Assembly (NCBI GenBank): GCA_934047225.1
Contig: OW204012.1
Coordinates: 6,510,001-6,574,000, forward strand
DNA from: Ypsolopha sequella
Taxonomy: Eukaryota; Arthropoda; Insecta; Lepidoptera; Ypsolophidae
DNA: 64,000 nucleotides
Direction: 5' to 3'
Below the pieces are notes generated by a model. It was not told the DNA's origin. It did not search any database and was given only the letters and a program-made list of their open reading frames with translations. The position numbers and the translations under genes are program-made. This document shows, in pieces, positions 1 to 12,708 of the stretch (its first letter is position 1; each line of letters begins with the position of its first letter).

Positions 1-596
1 AACCAATTAATTTTATTTTTCTAGATAAACCCACTTGAAATTATTTAAAATTGTTATGATTCTGTATATCTATTTATATTTTTTAATGTTGACTCAAAAC
101 TCAAAAATGTTTATAAATTAATGATAAAAATACCAAATTACCTGAGATTTTTAGTAACTTACCTTATTTGTTAATTTGGAAGCCGCGTAAGCTGTAGGAA
201 GGTGTGGCAAGCAAATAAATAAAATCTACTAAATTAGTAGTTTTATGATGACTACATTAGTCTCGTTGTCATTGCGAGGGAAAAAAAGAATATGCAATTT
301 CCTTAAAAAAAAACACTTAATAATATAACGTTTAGTTTTTCAAAATGTTTATTATTTTATCACCTACATGTCGATCGTCTTAAATAGTTAACAACAACAA
401 ATATACAATATTGATAATAGCAACAACGACAAGTAACGAATCATTTTTTACACACCAGGTCAAATTTTTGTGTGGTGACCAAAATGCTAAATTTGAAATA
501 AAAAAAAAAATAAAAGACAGCTGACATTCACTCAAATCATACTTTCTTGTAATCATACTGTACATATTCGTGAGTACACTTAACTAGCGAATGATC

Positions 597-690
597 TTTG
601 GGGGCGTCCATAAATCACATGACGCTTATTAAGGGAGGGGGGTTGTTGTCCAGTGTCACTTAGGGTGACAGAGGGGGAGGGTATGAACAG
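597..690. repeat. Truncated MITE end (gggggcgtccataaatcac)
   Basis: Resembles the terminus of the complete element at 12224-12584. Confidence 0.5.
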
Positions 691-3600
691 ATGTTAAGAG
701 ACTTTTCTCTCTAGGACCTAGAGTCCAGGTAACCAGCCGGTTTCGACACCTTGATGTTATTCTTTCTGATAAATTTTACATTTTTCATGTTTTTAGTACG
801 ATCAACGAAATGTTTGAGTTGACAACATATCAGCACTTAATAATTCAGTTAGAAATCAGTTAAAGTAGGTGTAATTTTTTTGGTAGAACAAGATAAGTCA
901 TAGCTTATTTTTTTTCACAAAACAATTTTCGTGTTAAATATCTGTGAAAACAATAAAATTCATTTATCAAACATGAAAACTCTTAAAATTTCTCGTAGAG
1001 ACTTACAGAGGCTCGTTGCTTTTTTAGAAGAGTTTTCTGTAAGTGTTTTCTATTATTATCAGATATTTGAAGATATAAGTAATGAAAACTATTCAAGAAA
1101 ACTGCATTTTTTTTTCAGAAAATCGCGACCCTCTTTTATAAAGGGGATGACACTTAGTCTGAAAAAACAGTTAATTGGTCACCACTTCAAAAAACAACGT
1201 TTGTGTCTGTAAACATTTTTTCAATTATGTATTCTTAATACATCATGAAATGTGAGCTATAGATGATCTATATCCATTCTACGTTTGTACATAGTCAAAG
1301 TCTGTACAAAAGGAACAAAAACAGCAAAACATTATTTGGGGCTCGCTAAAACCGGTTAAAGGTATTAAGGAAATATCAGAAATGTTTGTCCGTCTGTACT
1401 GTATGGTCGCAATTCAGATGAAAATTACTAAACCCTAATCGTGTCGGATTGACAAACGAGCTGTAAAAAAAAATGTAGTTCACACTTTGATACGTGAGAT
1501 GACATGCATTTTATTGCGAACAGAAGTTTGAATCAACATGAAGATTGAAGTGTCTAGAATCGATGTATATTAAGTTTTAGAGAGAGATATGTACTAGATT
1601 GGTAATTTTCATCCTAAGCGGTTGACAGCTCGTGGGTCAATCCGAGATGATTAGGGTATAGGCAGACACATTTAGATTGTTTTATTATTGTATAGCTATA
1701 TGTCCTGGAAGTAACAAGGGTTACATTTTGAAGTAAAAATAAAGTACACATCAGCATAATTCCCCCCCATCGTACCACTATTAATAAATAGATGGCACTG
1801 GTCACTGAGTTACGTATCCGATGGTCAGCGCAGACGAAGACGCGGGCAAAATCTAGCGTTCTCCAAAAAGAGAATGCTGCATTAAGATGGGGCAATATAT
1901 GGACCCCCCTGCATACAGGCCTGCGTATAGACGAGTATTATCTATAGTTTTCGGCTCTTTAGCATCAAAATTTTCATCGACATTTAACCAACAGTGACCC
2001 ATGTTAATGTACCATCCTGTATATGATGGTTGAACGTTAGGGGGAGGAGGGGTACGATTATGTGCAGGAAAAAATGCTTACAGACCTGTCAATATCAAAT
2101 ATGTACTCGTAGAAGTATTGGAAACATTATTCAATATTTATTATTACATTCACAAAAAGCTTGTTATATTTTTCAAAAGTGACTAACAGATTGCTTTAGT
2201 TATTTCGACAACCTTTGTTACACTTTTTATAATAACTTTTACACTTTTTATAATATGTAGAGGTTAAACATGAAGTATTGTATCAACTGTATTTATCGGT
2301 CAGTAAAAGCGGCAAAACAGAATTTGATACCATCATCAGTTTTTTTAAAGTAAATCGACACGTATTAAAATATTTTCCTACAGGTACAAATTTTTTTTAG
2401 TAAAAAATGTTTTGGTTTTCTATAAAAAGTACATTTACGATATTCGAATTTGTACTTTGCAAATCAAGTGATATGATCCTCTTGAACTCGAAATGCGTAA
2501 AATAAACCTTTATTTCATTTCATTTAATTTAAAAATAACCAAAAATAATTCAGATAAAAAAATCCATGACAAAAACAAAAACTAATATTTTCATTTTTTC
2601 GTGACCCAATCAGTCGATTTCTAAAGTGACCTATAAGATAAAATGTATGAGAATTTCAGTCACCGATATTGCCTTACAGGTTTGTAATAAAAAACCTTTA
2701 AAACATATACATTAAAACAAGTTATTTTAAGCTAAATAGATTGCAACTACATTTACAGGTACTAAACAGTGTTTTTATATTAAAATTACATGTCGATAAA
2801 AATGGGTCCACATTTTTGGCATCAAATTTGAATGTGCTTCTATTCTAGCGTTATAATTCCGTTTAATAATCTCGAAATTTAATTTTACACACCCAACAAT
2901 TTCTTAAAAAGAAATCGTATCAATAGCCTGATATTTTTGGCAAATGCCAAACAAGACCCCAAATAAAATACATGTTTATTGCATTCGTTTGAGACACAAC
3001 ATTGACCTTTTATTATATCGAACCGCATTCCTCAAAATGGAAGCACCCAATTTGTATGGAATTTTTATTCGTTAAGAATTTTCTTAAAACAGACTCAGGT
3101 AGGTTAGGTACCTTATATCTTAAAAAGCTAGCGCTGTAACAGTTTATTAAAATAAAAACAAAAATTCAAGCGTTAATATACGTGATTTTCTTATCATTTG
3201 TAATCACTTTCAACTCTCTCTTTTAAGTGCAACTACATAATTAAAAAACCCACCATTAAAGCAGCGTCCAAAATAAAAATGCGGCATTAGTAAGGATCAT
3301 ACAATTAGCTAAACACAAATAATTATTTATTAGACGTAAGTAGTATGTGTTAATATTGCAAAGAAGCGAGTGCGTGATTATACATATGTTGTTGTTATAT
3401 GCAGAAACCCTTATCTACAAGGAGTTAGGAACCGGTTGTAAAGGACAATTTACTAAATACCTATATGAGGAGCAAACATTCAAACGATGTTTTGTCACAA
3501 AAAACTGAAAATTGTTTTTTTTTTATTTGCCTTCTTACGCCTGGATTTTTCTTAAGATTCATACAAAAGGTAAAATTGAATGTGAAGTCAACAATTTATT

Positions 3601-4100
3601 TTCTTCATATCTTTTTTTTTATGAGTATTGTTAGCGATATCGCTACGTCTCTATACAGCCCAAAAAGCAAAATTTGTTGAAATGCCATCATAATAGCTGT
3701 TAGAATATCGTGAATATTGCCTAGTTTTGACGCAAAGTTTAGCAAGTTGTATATTTTTTTTTTCTAAACTGGAAATAAAAAAGAGGGAAATAAAAACTTC
3801 GTTCATGTAAAGAAGACTAAGTTTATACACTTTTTTTTTTATAAACAGTTACCGTTTCATGGAAAACAGTTTTTACTTGAAATCATTTCACAAATTCAGC
3901 TCTTTATGAATATCTCGTCATCTTGCACCTCTTGATGAGAGAAGATGTGTGCCAAGTTTCATTAAGATCAAAGCCATCAGGACGTCCCAAACATTTAAAG
4001 CATTTATATGGCAGCTGAGCGGGATGGCCAAACTTAAGGTTAGTTTTTTCAAGATAACATTTTCAGTATACTGAACCAAAACATCATAACTTTTACGATT
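691..4100. other. No gene or clear repeat seen
   Basis: AT-rich DNA with only short frames of random character. I see no splice-bordered coding stretch on either strand. Confidence 0.5.
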
Positions 4101-4793
4101 AAGGTGCATTATATTTTATGAGAAAGTAACAGCAATTAGATGTTTTTTTCTGTTCACTTAACTTTTGGAGGCGATAGACCAAATACGTTTTGATATAGGT
4201 AATTACCTATGTAGAATAAGAATAATCGTGTTACTAGCTTTAAGGGTCGGTGTTCCGAGATTCGGGGTTCGGGGTTATGGCTTTTTAAGACAGTAAAAAT
4301 TCAAATTTCTGAACAAAATAAATACCACTTGTTACCATACAAGATGAAGTGCAGGTTCATTAAAAAAAAATCACGGCAATAATGTATAGTAACTTCAGGA
4401 AAAAAAAACAGGAATTTCAAGAAAATCTCTTGAATAGCATTGCAGCGCTACGGGTGTAACCTGAACTTGACATCCTGTTTTTTTTTCTGAAGTTACTATA
4501 CATTAGTGCCTAGATTTTTTTTAATGAACCTGTACTTCATCTTGTAAGGTAACAAGTGGTATTTATTTTGTTCAGAAATTAATATTTTACTATCTTAAAA
4601 AGCCATAACCCCGAACCCTGTTTTGCCCAATCTTGGAACTCCGACTCTTAAGGTGCATTATATTTTATGAGAAAGTAACAGCAATTAGATGTTTTTTTCT
4701 GTTCACTCAACTTTTGGAGGCGATAGACCAAATACGTTTTGATATAGGTAATTACCTATGTAGAATAAGAATAATTGTGTTACTAGCTTTAAG
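4101..4793. repeat. Foldback element flanked by 144-bp direct repeats
   Basis: 4101-4244 and 4650-4793 are direct copies (aaggtgcattatattttatg to ttactagctttaag) with about two differences. Between them, 4245-4649 folds back on itself: ttcggggttatggctttt near the left pairs with its complement near 4610. Confidence 0.85.
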
Positions 4794-5448
4794 TTAGTTT
4801 GCTGTGCCCGACAGGGTCCGTAATTGATACTATACTAAATGTTATTTAAGACCTTTCGAACATTATGGTGCAAATAAATTTGAATTGAATTGGATTATTT
4901 GCTCCTCGTATAGATAAATTACTCTAGATTTGCTTATTTTTGTACTTATTTGAATAAAAATTAAATATAATTAAATAAAACTTAAGGATAATTCATGATG
5001 TAAACAAACGACAGTTTCAGCAGATTCAGACTGCCTTCTTCTGGGTGTGTGAAGCGCTTACGCTACGACGTTGCACCTCACACTGGTCGGCTATTCCGAC
5101 CATAGTATTTATTGAAGTCAGCCGTTTGTTCACATTACAAATAAAAGTTGTCGATTTGGATTACAAATCGTTTAATAATTAATACTGCGTTTGTTTCTGC
5201 CGAATAAACTCTACAAAAATAAGCAATATTTGGAGTGTTTTTTTTTTGTGAAATATTTATAACAAATTTTGGGGGTATAACCCTATTTTTTTAACAGTCC
5301 ACTTCGAGCTGTCAAAATCGTGATATGGGGGCTTTGAATTCAATACTAATCCAGACAGCTCGAAGTGCATCGTTGAAAAAATCACAGTGACGAATTTAAA
5401 GTGTCTCAACGACGACGGAGAGAGGTGAACAGGGGAGATCATGCAACT

Positions 5449-5669
5449 CAGTGGCGGATACAGGGGGGGCTAAGAGCTGAAGCCCCCTCTAAAGCATTCA
5501 TACTGTAAAGTTGTTTTCGGTTTTTACGAGATTTTTAATCTGAATTTTATGCTCTTACTTAGATAATTAAACATATTTTAGCAGAATCTGGTATTTAGTC
5601 TGATTAACTGAAATTGTCGACAATACCGACCCTTAACCCTCCCAAAAATAAATTCTGGATCCGCCACCG
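5449..5669. mobile_element. Possible hAT-like MITE (CAGTGGCGGAT ends)
   Basis: Inverted ends cagtggcggatacag and ctggatccgccaccg bracket 221 bp. The flanks do not show a clear duplication, so the class is only suggested by the terminal sequence. Confidence 0.45.
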
Positions 5670-6017
5670 GCAGCTTGGTAGCCAACTTTACAACCGCAAA
5701 TTAATTTTGTGAGAATTGTAAAATGTGTCAGTTAATTAATCAAAATACAATAATCACTAATGTGTGTTATACAGATGTGAACCTAAATATGCACTTCCTT
5801 CGAAATGGGTTAATCTAGAATATACCAGATGTTGATTTGGTCAGCAACTTTCGTCACAGGATGACCATGTTCACGATACGACGGAGACTTTAAACGCCTA
5901 GTGTACGACACACGTGATGAAATTGACACAGCACTGGCGGAGCGGCGGCAGGGTGGGGGGGCACCAATAAAAAAGGGTATATCCTCTTTTATATGTGGTA
6001 TTTCTCTATGTAGGCCA

Positions 6018-6331
6018 TTTTTAGGGTTCCATACCCAAAGGGTAACCAACGGGACCCTATTACTAAGAGTCCACTGTCCGTCTGTCTGTCCGTCTGTCAC
6101 CAAGCTGTATCTCATGAACCGTGATAGTTAGACAGTTGAAATTTTCACAGATGATGTATTTCTGTTGCCACTATAACAACAAATACTAAAAAACGGAATA
6201 AAATTTATATTTATTAAAATTAATATTAATTAAATAGCCCATACAACAGACATGTTTTTTTTTGCCGTTTTTATAGAAAATGGTATGGAACCCTTCGTGC
6301 GCGAGGCCGACTCGCACTTGGCCAGTTTTTT
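6018..6331. repeat. Interspersed repeat family D, copy 1
   Basis: Begins ttagggttccatacccaaag, contains the gtccgtctgtctgtccgtct run and ends ccgactcgcacttggcc. Copies: 47634-47931 (reverse) and 52594-52976. Short remnants of its cgcacttg end are at 49552-49580 and 62105-62122. Confidence 0.8.
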
Positions 6332-7136
6332 TGGAATAACCGTTGTGACGGAAGTTGCTAACCAAATCAACATCCTGTATTTTGAATTTAGTAAAGAATC
6401 TAATTTACATGCAATAGAACATCACTAATCGCCTTAAAAGAAGTACATAAATAAGTTCACATCCTGTGTAATTTAATTTTTTATGAAAATTGGTAGCTTG
6501 ATTGACGAACTCTTTGTTCTACATGGTTAAAAAGGATAGCAGAAGTTGTTGCTGTATTTCAAAATGGCCGCCAATTTTCATTACTGCTAAAATTATCTGA
6601 AGCCATCAACGAAATAAAGACTTACTGATTTCAGATAACTTTGTAGAGTAATCGGAAGGATGTCTACTACGTATTAACGTTAATAAAGTAACATTGAAGC
6701 TGAAAACGCGATGTTTCTGTATTCAAACTATAGTTTTTTATTATTACAACAATAAACATATTTTAACTCGACATAAAATTCCATAATTTCCTCAAATAAT
6801 ACTGGCCACCAAAAACAGCCAGAAAACAGCGTTCTGCAGATTCGTGCTTCCAAAAATAAGGTTGGATCGATCTTTAAAAAGACATTGAGACTTCTTTGTG
6901 TTAACCTACTTGTCATAGTAAGGAGGGCTTTGTGCTCTGGAAGTCTGGAAGTTTAATTTAGTTAAAATTTATATTTTGACTAGTCTAATAAGACGATTTG
7001 AAGGAAAAACAGGCGGTATATTTTTGAAGATGCATCTGCTGTAAACCTCCATAAAAAACTTGTTCTTTTTTTACCCCCAGGTTTCAGTCAGCTTCGATGT
7101 TAATTTACCACCACCGAGGATGTAGTGCAGACTTAC

Positions 7137-7258
7137 CACTTCGCTGGTGAGGCAATTAATAGTGGAGGGGGGGACGGTGCGCGCGGGCGGTGGCGGCGCG
7201 CGGGGTGAGCGTCGCCCGTCTATCGGCGTCGCGCCTCGGGCGGGGGTGATTGGGTATC
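7137..7258 (-). CDS. PIP5K: Candidate alternative PIP5K tail exon (proline/arginine-rich)
   Basis: This 122-bp exon (2 + 40 codons) has a strong acceptor (ctatttccccag) and a strong donor (gtaagtct), phase 1 in and phase 0 out. From exon H it reads GYPITPARGATPIDGRR, then SPRAPPPPARTVPPSTIN and ends CLTSEV. It is very GC-rich in an AT-rich setting. It fits the phase-1 donor of exon H directly, but does not fit the phase-2 donor at 13570 (that frame stops at TAT TAA), so it would be an alternative to that exon. It needs a further exon to the left of the window. A LINE tail sits right against its upstream intron. Confidence 0.6.
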
Positions 7259-7277
7259 CTGGGGAAATAGTATTGTT

Positions 7278-7309
<32 letters not shown>

Positions 7310-7900
7310 ATTTATTTCCCAAAAACACGACACATATGTACATACAAAAAACAAAGTAGAACTTAAATAAAAAAAAATAAAAAATAAAGTTAAAACGCAA
7401 AAAGAAAGTTAAATTTATCCTAGTGGTATGAGTGTCGCGGCAAAGAGAAAAAGGCTCCGACTCAGCATAATGCCGGAAATCGAAATCTGCGACGCTGTTA
7501 TTCTGTCGTCTCCTGCAGAGAGCCGCACGAATTCCATCGAGAGTGGACAATTGTTGTTTATTTAATGTGTATGTGAGTATAATGGTTGTGTAATTTGTAT
7601 ATGAGTAAGTATAGCAATTTTGGCTAAATATATTAAATAAGAGAATGTCCTGACTGACTGGTCTATCAATGCCCGGGCCAGCTGATTGAACCTAGGAACA
7701 TAAATTTGGACTGGGGGTTTCATCTGCGACACGCAGACGTCCCCAAGAGATAAAAATATGATAATAATGATGTGTGGCATATGTGTGGCATAGTCAATAA
7801 TAAAATTTTGCCTGAATGCCAATAATATAATTGTTAGTTGTACCGGTACGGTCTGTAGGGTATATGTCTAACGGATAGCCTTCTGTTCAGTTTGTATGGA
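7278..7900 (-). mobile_element. LINE-type 3' fragment with GATA microsatellite tail
   Basis: A run of gata repeats (7278-7307) is followed by aatttatttcccaaaaacac and then by a stretch with gactcagcataatgc. The same order occurs at 18806-19100, so both look like minus-strand 3' ends of one retroelement family. It lies just upstream of the 7.2-kb exon. Confidence 0.45.
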
Positions 7901-8040
7901 GGCCGAAGAAACGCCGACCCATGTGGCAATAGACTACGTAGGCGTCAGCGCACAACGGGCTACGGTCTTCGGTGAACTGGAGACGCTTCGCCAAGTTAGG
8001 TCGTCTTTTGGGATTCGGCGTGACCTGCGGGCCTATTATG

Positions 8041-8252
8041 TATCTCTAGTTGCCTTCTGGACTGGGTGCCTATCATCAAAAACATAGATATACTATCGAA
8101 TTCCGATTTCCTAAGGATATGTTCGCTCTTGAAGTGACGACACAGATTGTTAATAGTTCAATAACCACTAAAGGAAATTTTGAAATTTCAGTTTTTATCT
8201 ATGTTTTTGATGATAGGCACCTAGTCCAGTTGGCAACTGAAGATACAGAATA
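8041..8252. repeat. Foldback family A, copy 1
   Basis: The ends share tgcctatcatcaaaaacata as an inverted repeat. The interior reads a short ORF with ALEVTTQIVNSS. About 210 bp. Other copies are at 43771-43987, 30741-31188 (interrupted) and 51723-51909 (right end missing). Confidence 0.85.
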
Positions 8253-8536
8253 GGGGGGCTGGGCTGGCTAGCTAAAATAGCCGGCCCCACACTTACCACG
8301 CACAAAGGTCCAAATATGAGACTAGCTGAGGAAACCAAGCCCGCAAAAGAAAAAGAAGAAGTTGAGTATTATCACCATGATAATGTATGTACACAAACCA
8401 GCGATATTCCTCTACACAGAAAAAATACGCTTCATTAAATGTCTTTTCGAATTTGAGTCCCGTTTCAGAGATCCTCATATCTTTTTGCTATTTAAAAATT
8501 TTTAAATACAATAATTTATTTCTATCATATCTAATC

Positions 8537-8904
8537 AGGTGGTAGAGCTGATGCCGGGCTCGACTGTGGAGGTACCACCATCTTACTTGAAGACACCCTC
8601 GAAGTGATTCGGGGGAGAGTAAGAGGACAGCTCACAGGCAAAAACCAGGAGGCCCACCATGCCTGGGACCGATGGATGGCGGTATATCCATCCCTAATAG
8701 CCGGGCCTTATATGTGACTTGTTATTATGAGTGGTGACGGGCAGCCGCGTCACTGGTGCGAGGGTTCCGGCACCGCGCTCACCAACCCGCCTGCCCAGCG
8801 TGTGTGAGTATGGGCAATTCTTCCAGGATGACCGCCGGGAGTGGCAAAGTCCTGGAAAGGCTTATGTCCAGCAGTGGACGAACTAGGCTGATGGATGGAT
8901 GGAT
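8537..8904 (+). mobile_element. Non-LTR retrotransposon 3' end with ATGG tail, copy 1
   Basis: About 370 bp ending gctgatggatggatgga. Typical internal words are tgtgtgagtatgggcaattc and gtccagcagtggacgaacta. The simple-repeat tail and truncated 5' ends in different copies are signs of target-primed retrotransposition. Other copies: 17358-17531 (+), 17904-18263 (-), 22998-23182 (+, diverged), 33717-34066 (-) and 58783-58972 (+). Confidence 0.75.
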
Positions 8905-8962
8905 CATATCTATAGTTATAAGGGGATGTTTGCTGTTATTGATATAATTAAATATTTATACA

Positions 8963-9552
8963 AGTGCGCGCCAATCTTTTAGTCGCCTCTGATTGAGTTA
9001 TGAGTGCAAGCTTGCGCAGGTACAGTCAAGGAAACAATAATATAAACGGTTGATTATTAAATGTTTACTATAAGTGGGAAGGTGTACTTGTTGTACCTAC
9101 CTATTTAATTATATATTTATTATTTTAGTGCAATCTTAACTGTATAAATAAAACGCATTAATATAAACACCATTTTCCTACATTGTCGCCTTAAAACGCT
9201 GTAACGACCGCGAAGCATAACAACAACAATAAACTTTAACAAACTCAATCAACAAAACAACAAATAAAGGCAACACAAACAGATTCAACGATAAACTTAA
9301 CGAATCATTGAATTTTTTCCACGAAGGTACTTTTCATGCAACGCGCGCGTGTGTAGTGTACGGACGTAGCACTAACACTAACGAACGCATAGTGTTGACA
9401 CCTGCTAAATGGCGAGTGGGGGGTATGGTGCGGCACGCAGGCGGGTGTGCTCCGCGCCCTCGCTCCTGTAACGTCCCCCTGGCACCGTAAAACGGCTATT
9501 GCGTCGCCTCTTGCGGCTATCTTCAGAGGCGACTAAAAGATTGGCGCGCACT
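8963..9552. repeat. 590-bp terminal-inverted-repeat element with CpG-rich interior
   Basis: agtgcgcgccaatcttttag and the following 10 bases recur as an exact complement at the right end. The right half of the interior (9340-9490) is rich in CpG, unlike the surroundings. No convincing coding sequence. Confidence 0.75.
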
Positions 9553-9599
9553 GTACCTGCCTTTTTAAGGCTTTTCGTTTAATTTAATAATTATAAACA

Positions 9600-10720
9600 A
9601 CAAAAATAACAGTTGTGAGTATTTTCGAAACATATTTCGGCCCAGTTTGGGACAGGCATCATTTTTCTATTCTAGTTATTTTAACTAAAAATTCTAGTTA
9701 TTTTAACTATAGTGACGAGATAATATTTTTCAATGATGTCACAGAAGGATGGAGTTCTAGTGCAAATAGAGGAATTTTAGGGAACCAAATACATACCTTG
9801 TTCACTACTACTGGACTCTGTAAAACTGGGTGTTCCTTCCGTCCACGTGGGGGTGGAGCCTTCAGCCGACGCCGGCGGGGTCCAACATACACTGAAAGCA
9901 GAGAACCGCAATCATGTCGGTACAGGAAATACAAGTTTACTCCTATACAATCGATAGTGTTGCGAACACTCAAGGCGATATGTAAAAGTTTAAGCGTCCC
10001 TGTTACTCAATATGCGAAAAAATCCTCAGTGCGAGAGGGACGGATTCGTGGAAAAGTAGCAAAAAGTCGGTTTTTTATTAATATAAAATGTACTAAAGTG
10101 ACTATCAAAATTTCGTTTAACCAGGTCCTAGATACCGTTAAAACCCATCTAATAAAATATAGCTGCTGTCTATATGTCAATCTAAATTGTCAAACCAGGA
10201 GAATTGGTGTCGAAAAGGACATCATTTCAATAAATATTTCTATCAAGCCGAATTTCTCCAATCGCGTTTCTGTTTTAACAGATCCCTAGAAAAAAAATCC
10301 AAAAATAATATACTATTTTATCAAAATAATACATTATTTACTGAAGTAGATATGCAAGTCCTTAAAGTGTCGTTTTTTTTCCGTAGCGCATTAAGTCTGG
10401 CTATCGACAGATGAAACTAAGTTATTTTTTTAATTAACTGGCAAGCCTGAGCTCTTTTGCCCCATATGAAATTACTGAAATTTTCTTACAGATTCATGAG
10501 TTCATAATTCTTGTAATTCAATGATTTGTTTTTTGTTTGAAAGTTAATTTCAAGGTTTTATAATCTAAGTATTAAATTTTGCTTTTATTTTCAGTTTGAT
10601 TATAAAAATTGAATCTTCAAAAATAGTTCGTTCTAAACGCCATCCATTTCCATGAATAAGATTCGTAATATTTTTTTACAGCTGACACTTTTCAAAAAAT
10701 AAATGAATGTTGCTGTTAGC
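9600..10720. repeat. Dispersed repeat shared with 51950-52250 and 32686-33000
   Basis: 10010-10280 matches 51950-52240 (cctaataaaatat... and atttcaataattatttctat-like words). 10489-10705 matches 32686-32900 (ttacagattcatga, ttttattttcagtttgatta). A 224-residue frame across 9615-10289 is not conserved in the 52-kb relative and is not taken as a gene. Confidence 0.6.
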
Positions 10721-11084
10721 TTAATGTCGTATTAATACACAAAAGAAATAACATAATTTGGATTCGTCATTCCTAAAAAAAATGCAAAAATGTTAGTACC
10801 GAAAATTGAGTTTCCTTCAAATTCTCTATTGAAAACGCCAATTTCATACGTAAAGACCTAATATAATCTTTCGATAGCCAAGCTTTACAAGATGAAAAAA
10901 TAAACAGGGTGGATTTTTCTGAAAAGGTGATACCAAAATTGACTTTGATTTTCCATCTTGTAATTTGTAAGTCGCTCTGGATTCCAGACTCTAGAATAAC
11001 TTCTTATTTCATTCTAATGATATGCGGCGTTTTCATGACACTTTTTTTTAATTTGGATTTAGATATCGTTGATACATTTAGACA

Positions 11085-11485
11085 TTTTCAATGCATGTGC
11101 TCGTAAAGGCCCACTTTTTATGCATCAAAACCGAACAAAAAGTCGATTATTTTGCCCTAGGGCTTTATTATTATAATTTTTTTTAATTTATTTACAATGG
11201 TTGGCTAACCTGCAGACTTTCCTGTGTACCATAGATGTTATACTTTTTTTTACACTGTTTAACGGCTCTGGATACAGTCTTTTTGAGCCAATTATAATTT
11301 AAAGTTCACAAGATTATATTTGTTTTCATTTCCTCACACTATGCATTGAAAAACGTAGTATGATACACGTGCGTAAAAGCAATAAATTACTCGGTTACGT
11401 TTAAAACACTCGCTATGCTCGTGTTTTAAATCGTCCTCGTAATTTATTCCTTTTCGCCCTAGTAGCATAAACTACTATTATTTAT
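11085..11485. repeat. Dispersed repeat E, copy 1
   Basis: About 400 bp closely similar to 47084-47505. Contains an internal palindrome around gtttaaaacactcgctatgc. Confidence 0.8.
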
Positions 11486-11559
11486 TATTAGAAATATTAT
11501 AACATTACAGTAATTACAGACCAAATCGTTACAATATTATATATGTATATAATTTTATT

Positions 11560-11767
11560 TTAAGCACTAACTAACATACTTTCTTCTAGCATTCTCTTAC
11601 ACACACTCATCACACATCCTATCCCATCTACAAACACATCACACTCTGGTGCTTTAGCGAGCAGGGAGCAGAGCATATCGAGTGCTCGCGCGACGGGCGA
11701 GTAACGGTACAGGTTGGTATGAGATCTTGTTTCCGCGAATAGCTTGTGACTATACAACACAATCTGC
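11560..11767 (-). CDS. Possible last exon following the 13.6-kb exon
   Basis: The acceptor tagtagctgtag at 11767 follows a branch-like cactaat and opens a frame in phase 2. With AG from the previous exon it reads R-QIVLYSHKLF, then SPVARALDMLCSLLAKAPEC and ends KRMLEESMLVSA with a stop at 11560. GC-rich codons in the middle contrast with the surrounding AT-rich DNA. AATAAA follows immediately (11554-11559, minus strand). I recognise no domain. The phase match with the 13.6-kb donor is the main support and could be chance. Confidence 0.35.
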
Positions 11768-12223
11768 CTACAGCTACTATTAGTGTGCAAAAAGCTAATG
11801 CTATTGAAGCTGTTTCTTTGCTAACATTTATTTGCTTGCTTGCGCGATATTTTCGGTGACGGTGATGAGTTATCTATGTTGTTTCATTTTTTTTTCTATA
11901 ATTAAATTTTAGATACCTAGCATCTGAAGAGTCTATGAAATGCTGGTAGTTCCACTGACTGATCTCCATCAAGCTTAAGGTACTGGGACAGAGAAGGAGA
12001 AATTAAAGATATTACCTAAAAATATTTCACTTAAATAATGACCCCCTTCATGGAAGTACACAGGTAATTAAACTAATTAAGTTTACATCCCGAGTTGCCG
12101 ATAGTTCATTTCTCTAGGGAAAATTGTGTGACACTGCGCGGAGTGGTACGGGGAAGGTTGGCTCCGCCGTTCCACCAATCACAGGGCACAGAGGACATGT
12201 CACCAATCGCAATCGCCCTCTTT

Positions 12224-12584
12224 GGGGTCGTCCATTAATCACGTGAGGCTCAAAAGGGCGGGAGGGGGTTCAAAAAAAATCACCAAACATCACTAGGGGG
12301 GAGGGGGGCGCACGGGTGTAGTGTAGTTTTTTCATTTTTTCATTGAACGCGCAATTTTTAAACTGAAAAACGTTGCATGACCTTGACTCGCCGTTGCTAA
12401 GCAACGGTCTTTATGACATCCAAACTTGGATCGTAATTTAATTTAAAGATAATATTTTTACCAAAAAATTACACGTGATTTTGGGTAGGGGGAGGGGTAG
12501 TCTAAAACCTCACCACGTATCACCATGGGGGAGGGGGGGTTTAAAGTTTGATAAAAAAACATCACGTGATTAATGGACGGCCCC
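12224..12584. repeat. MITE with ggggtcgtccattaatcacg ends
   Basis: 361 bp bracketed by inverted termini containing attaatcacgtga, and G-rich interior blocks (gggggaggggggg). Confidence 0.8.
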
Positions 12585-12708
12585 TTTTGTGACGTTATGC
12601 CACCATCGATCGTAACATGGCTCCATTCATACACCAACTCCTCTTCGTAATTGCTCCGTAAAAACCATGTAAATACGCGTGAGCGAAACTCATTGCTTCA
12701 CACATAAA

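Noticed and set aside
1614..1895. 93-residue minus-strand frame
   Set aside because: No recognisable motif and no splice context; consistent with chance.
5810..6131. Overlapping 101- and 76-residue frames
   Set aside because: Both lie largely in interspersed repeat family D, including its simple gtctgtccgtctg run.
7071..7550. 159-residue minus-strand frame
   Set aside because: Only the splice-bordered part 7258-7137 looks coding; the rest is translated microsatellite and AT-rich LINE sequence.
9615..10289. 224-residue plus-strand frame
   Set aside because: It lies in a dispersed repeat. The related sequence at 51.95-52.25 kb does not keep the frame, and the peptide shows no domain.
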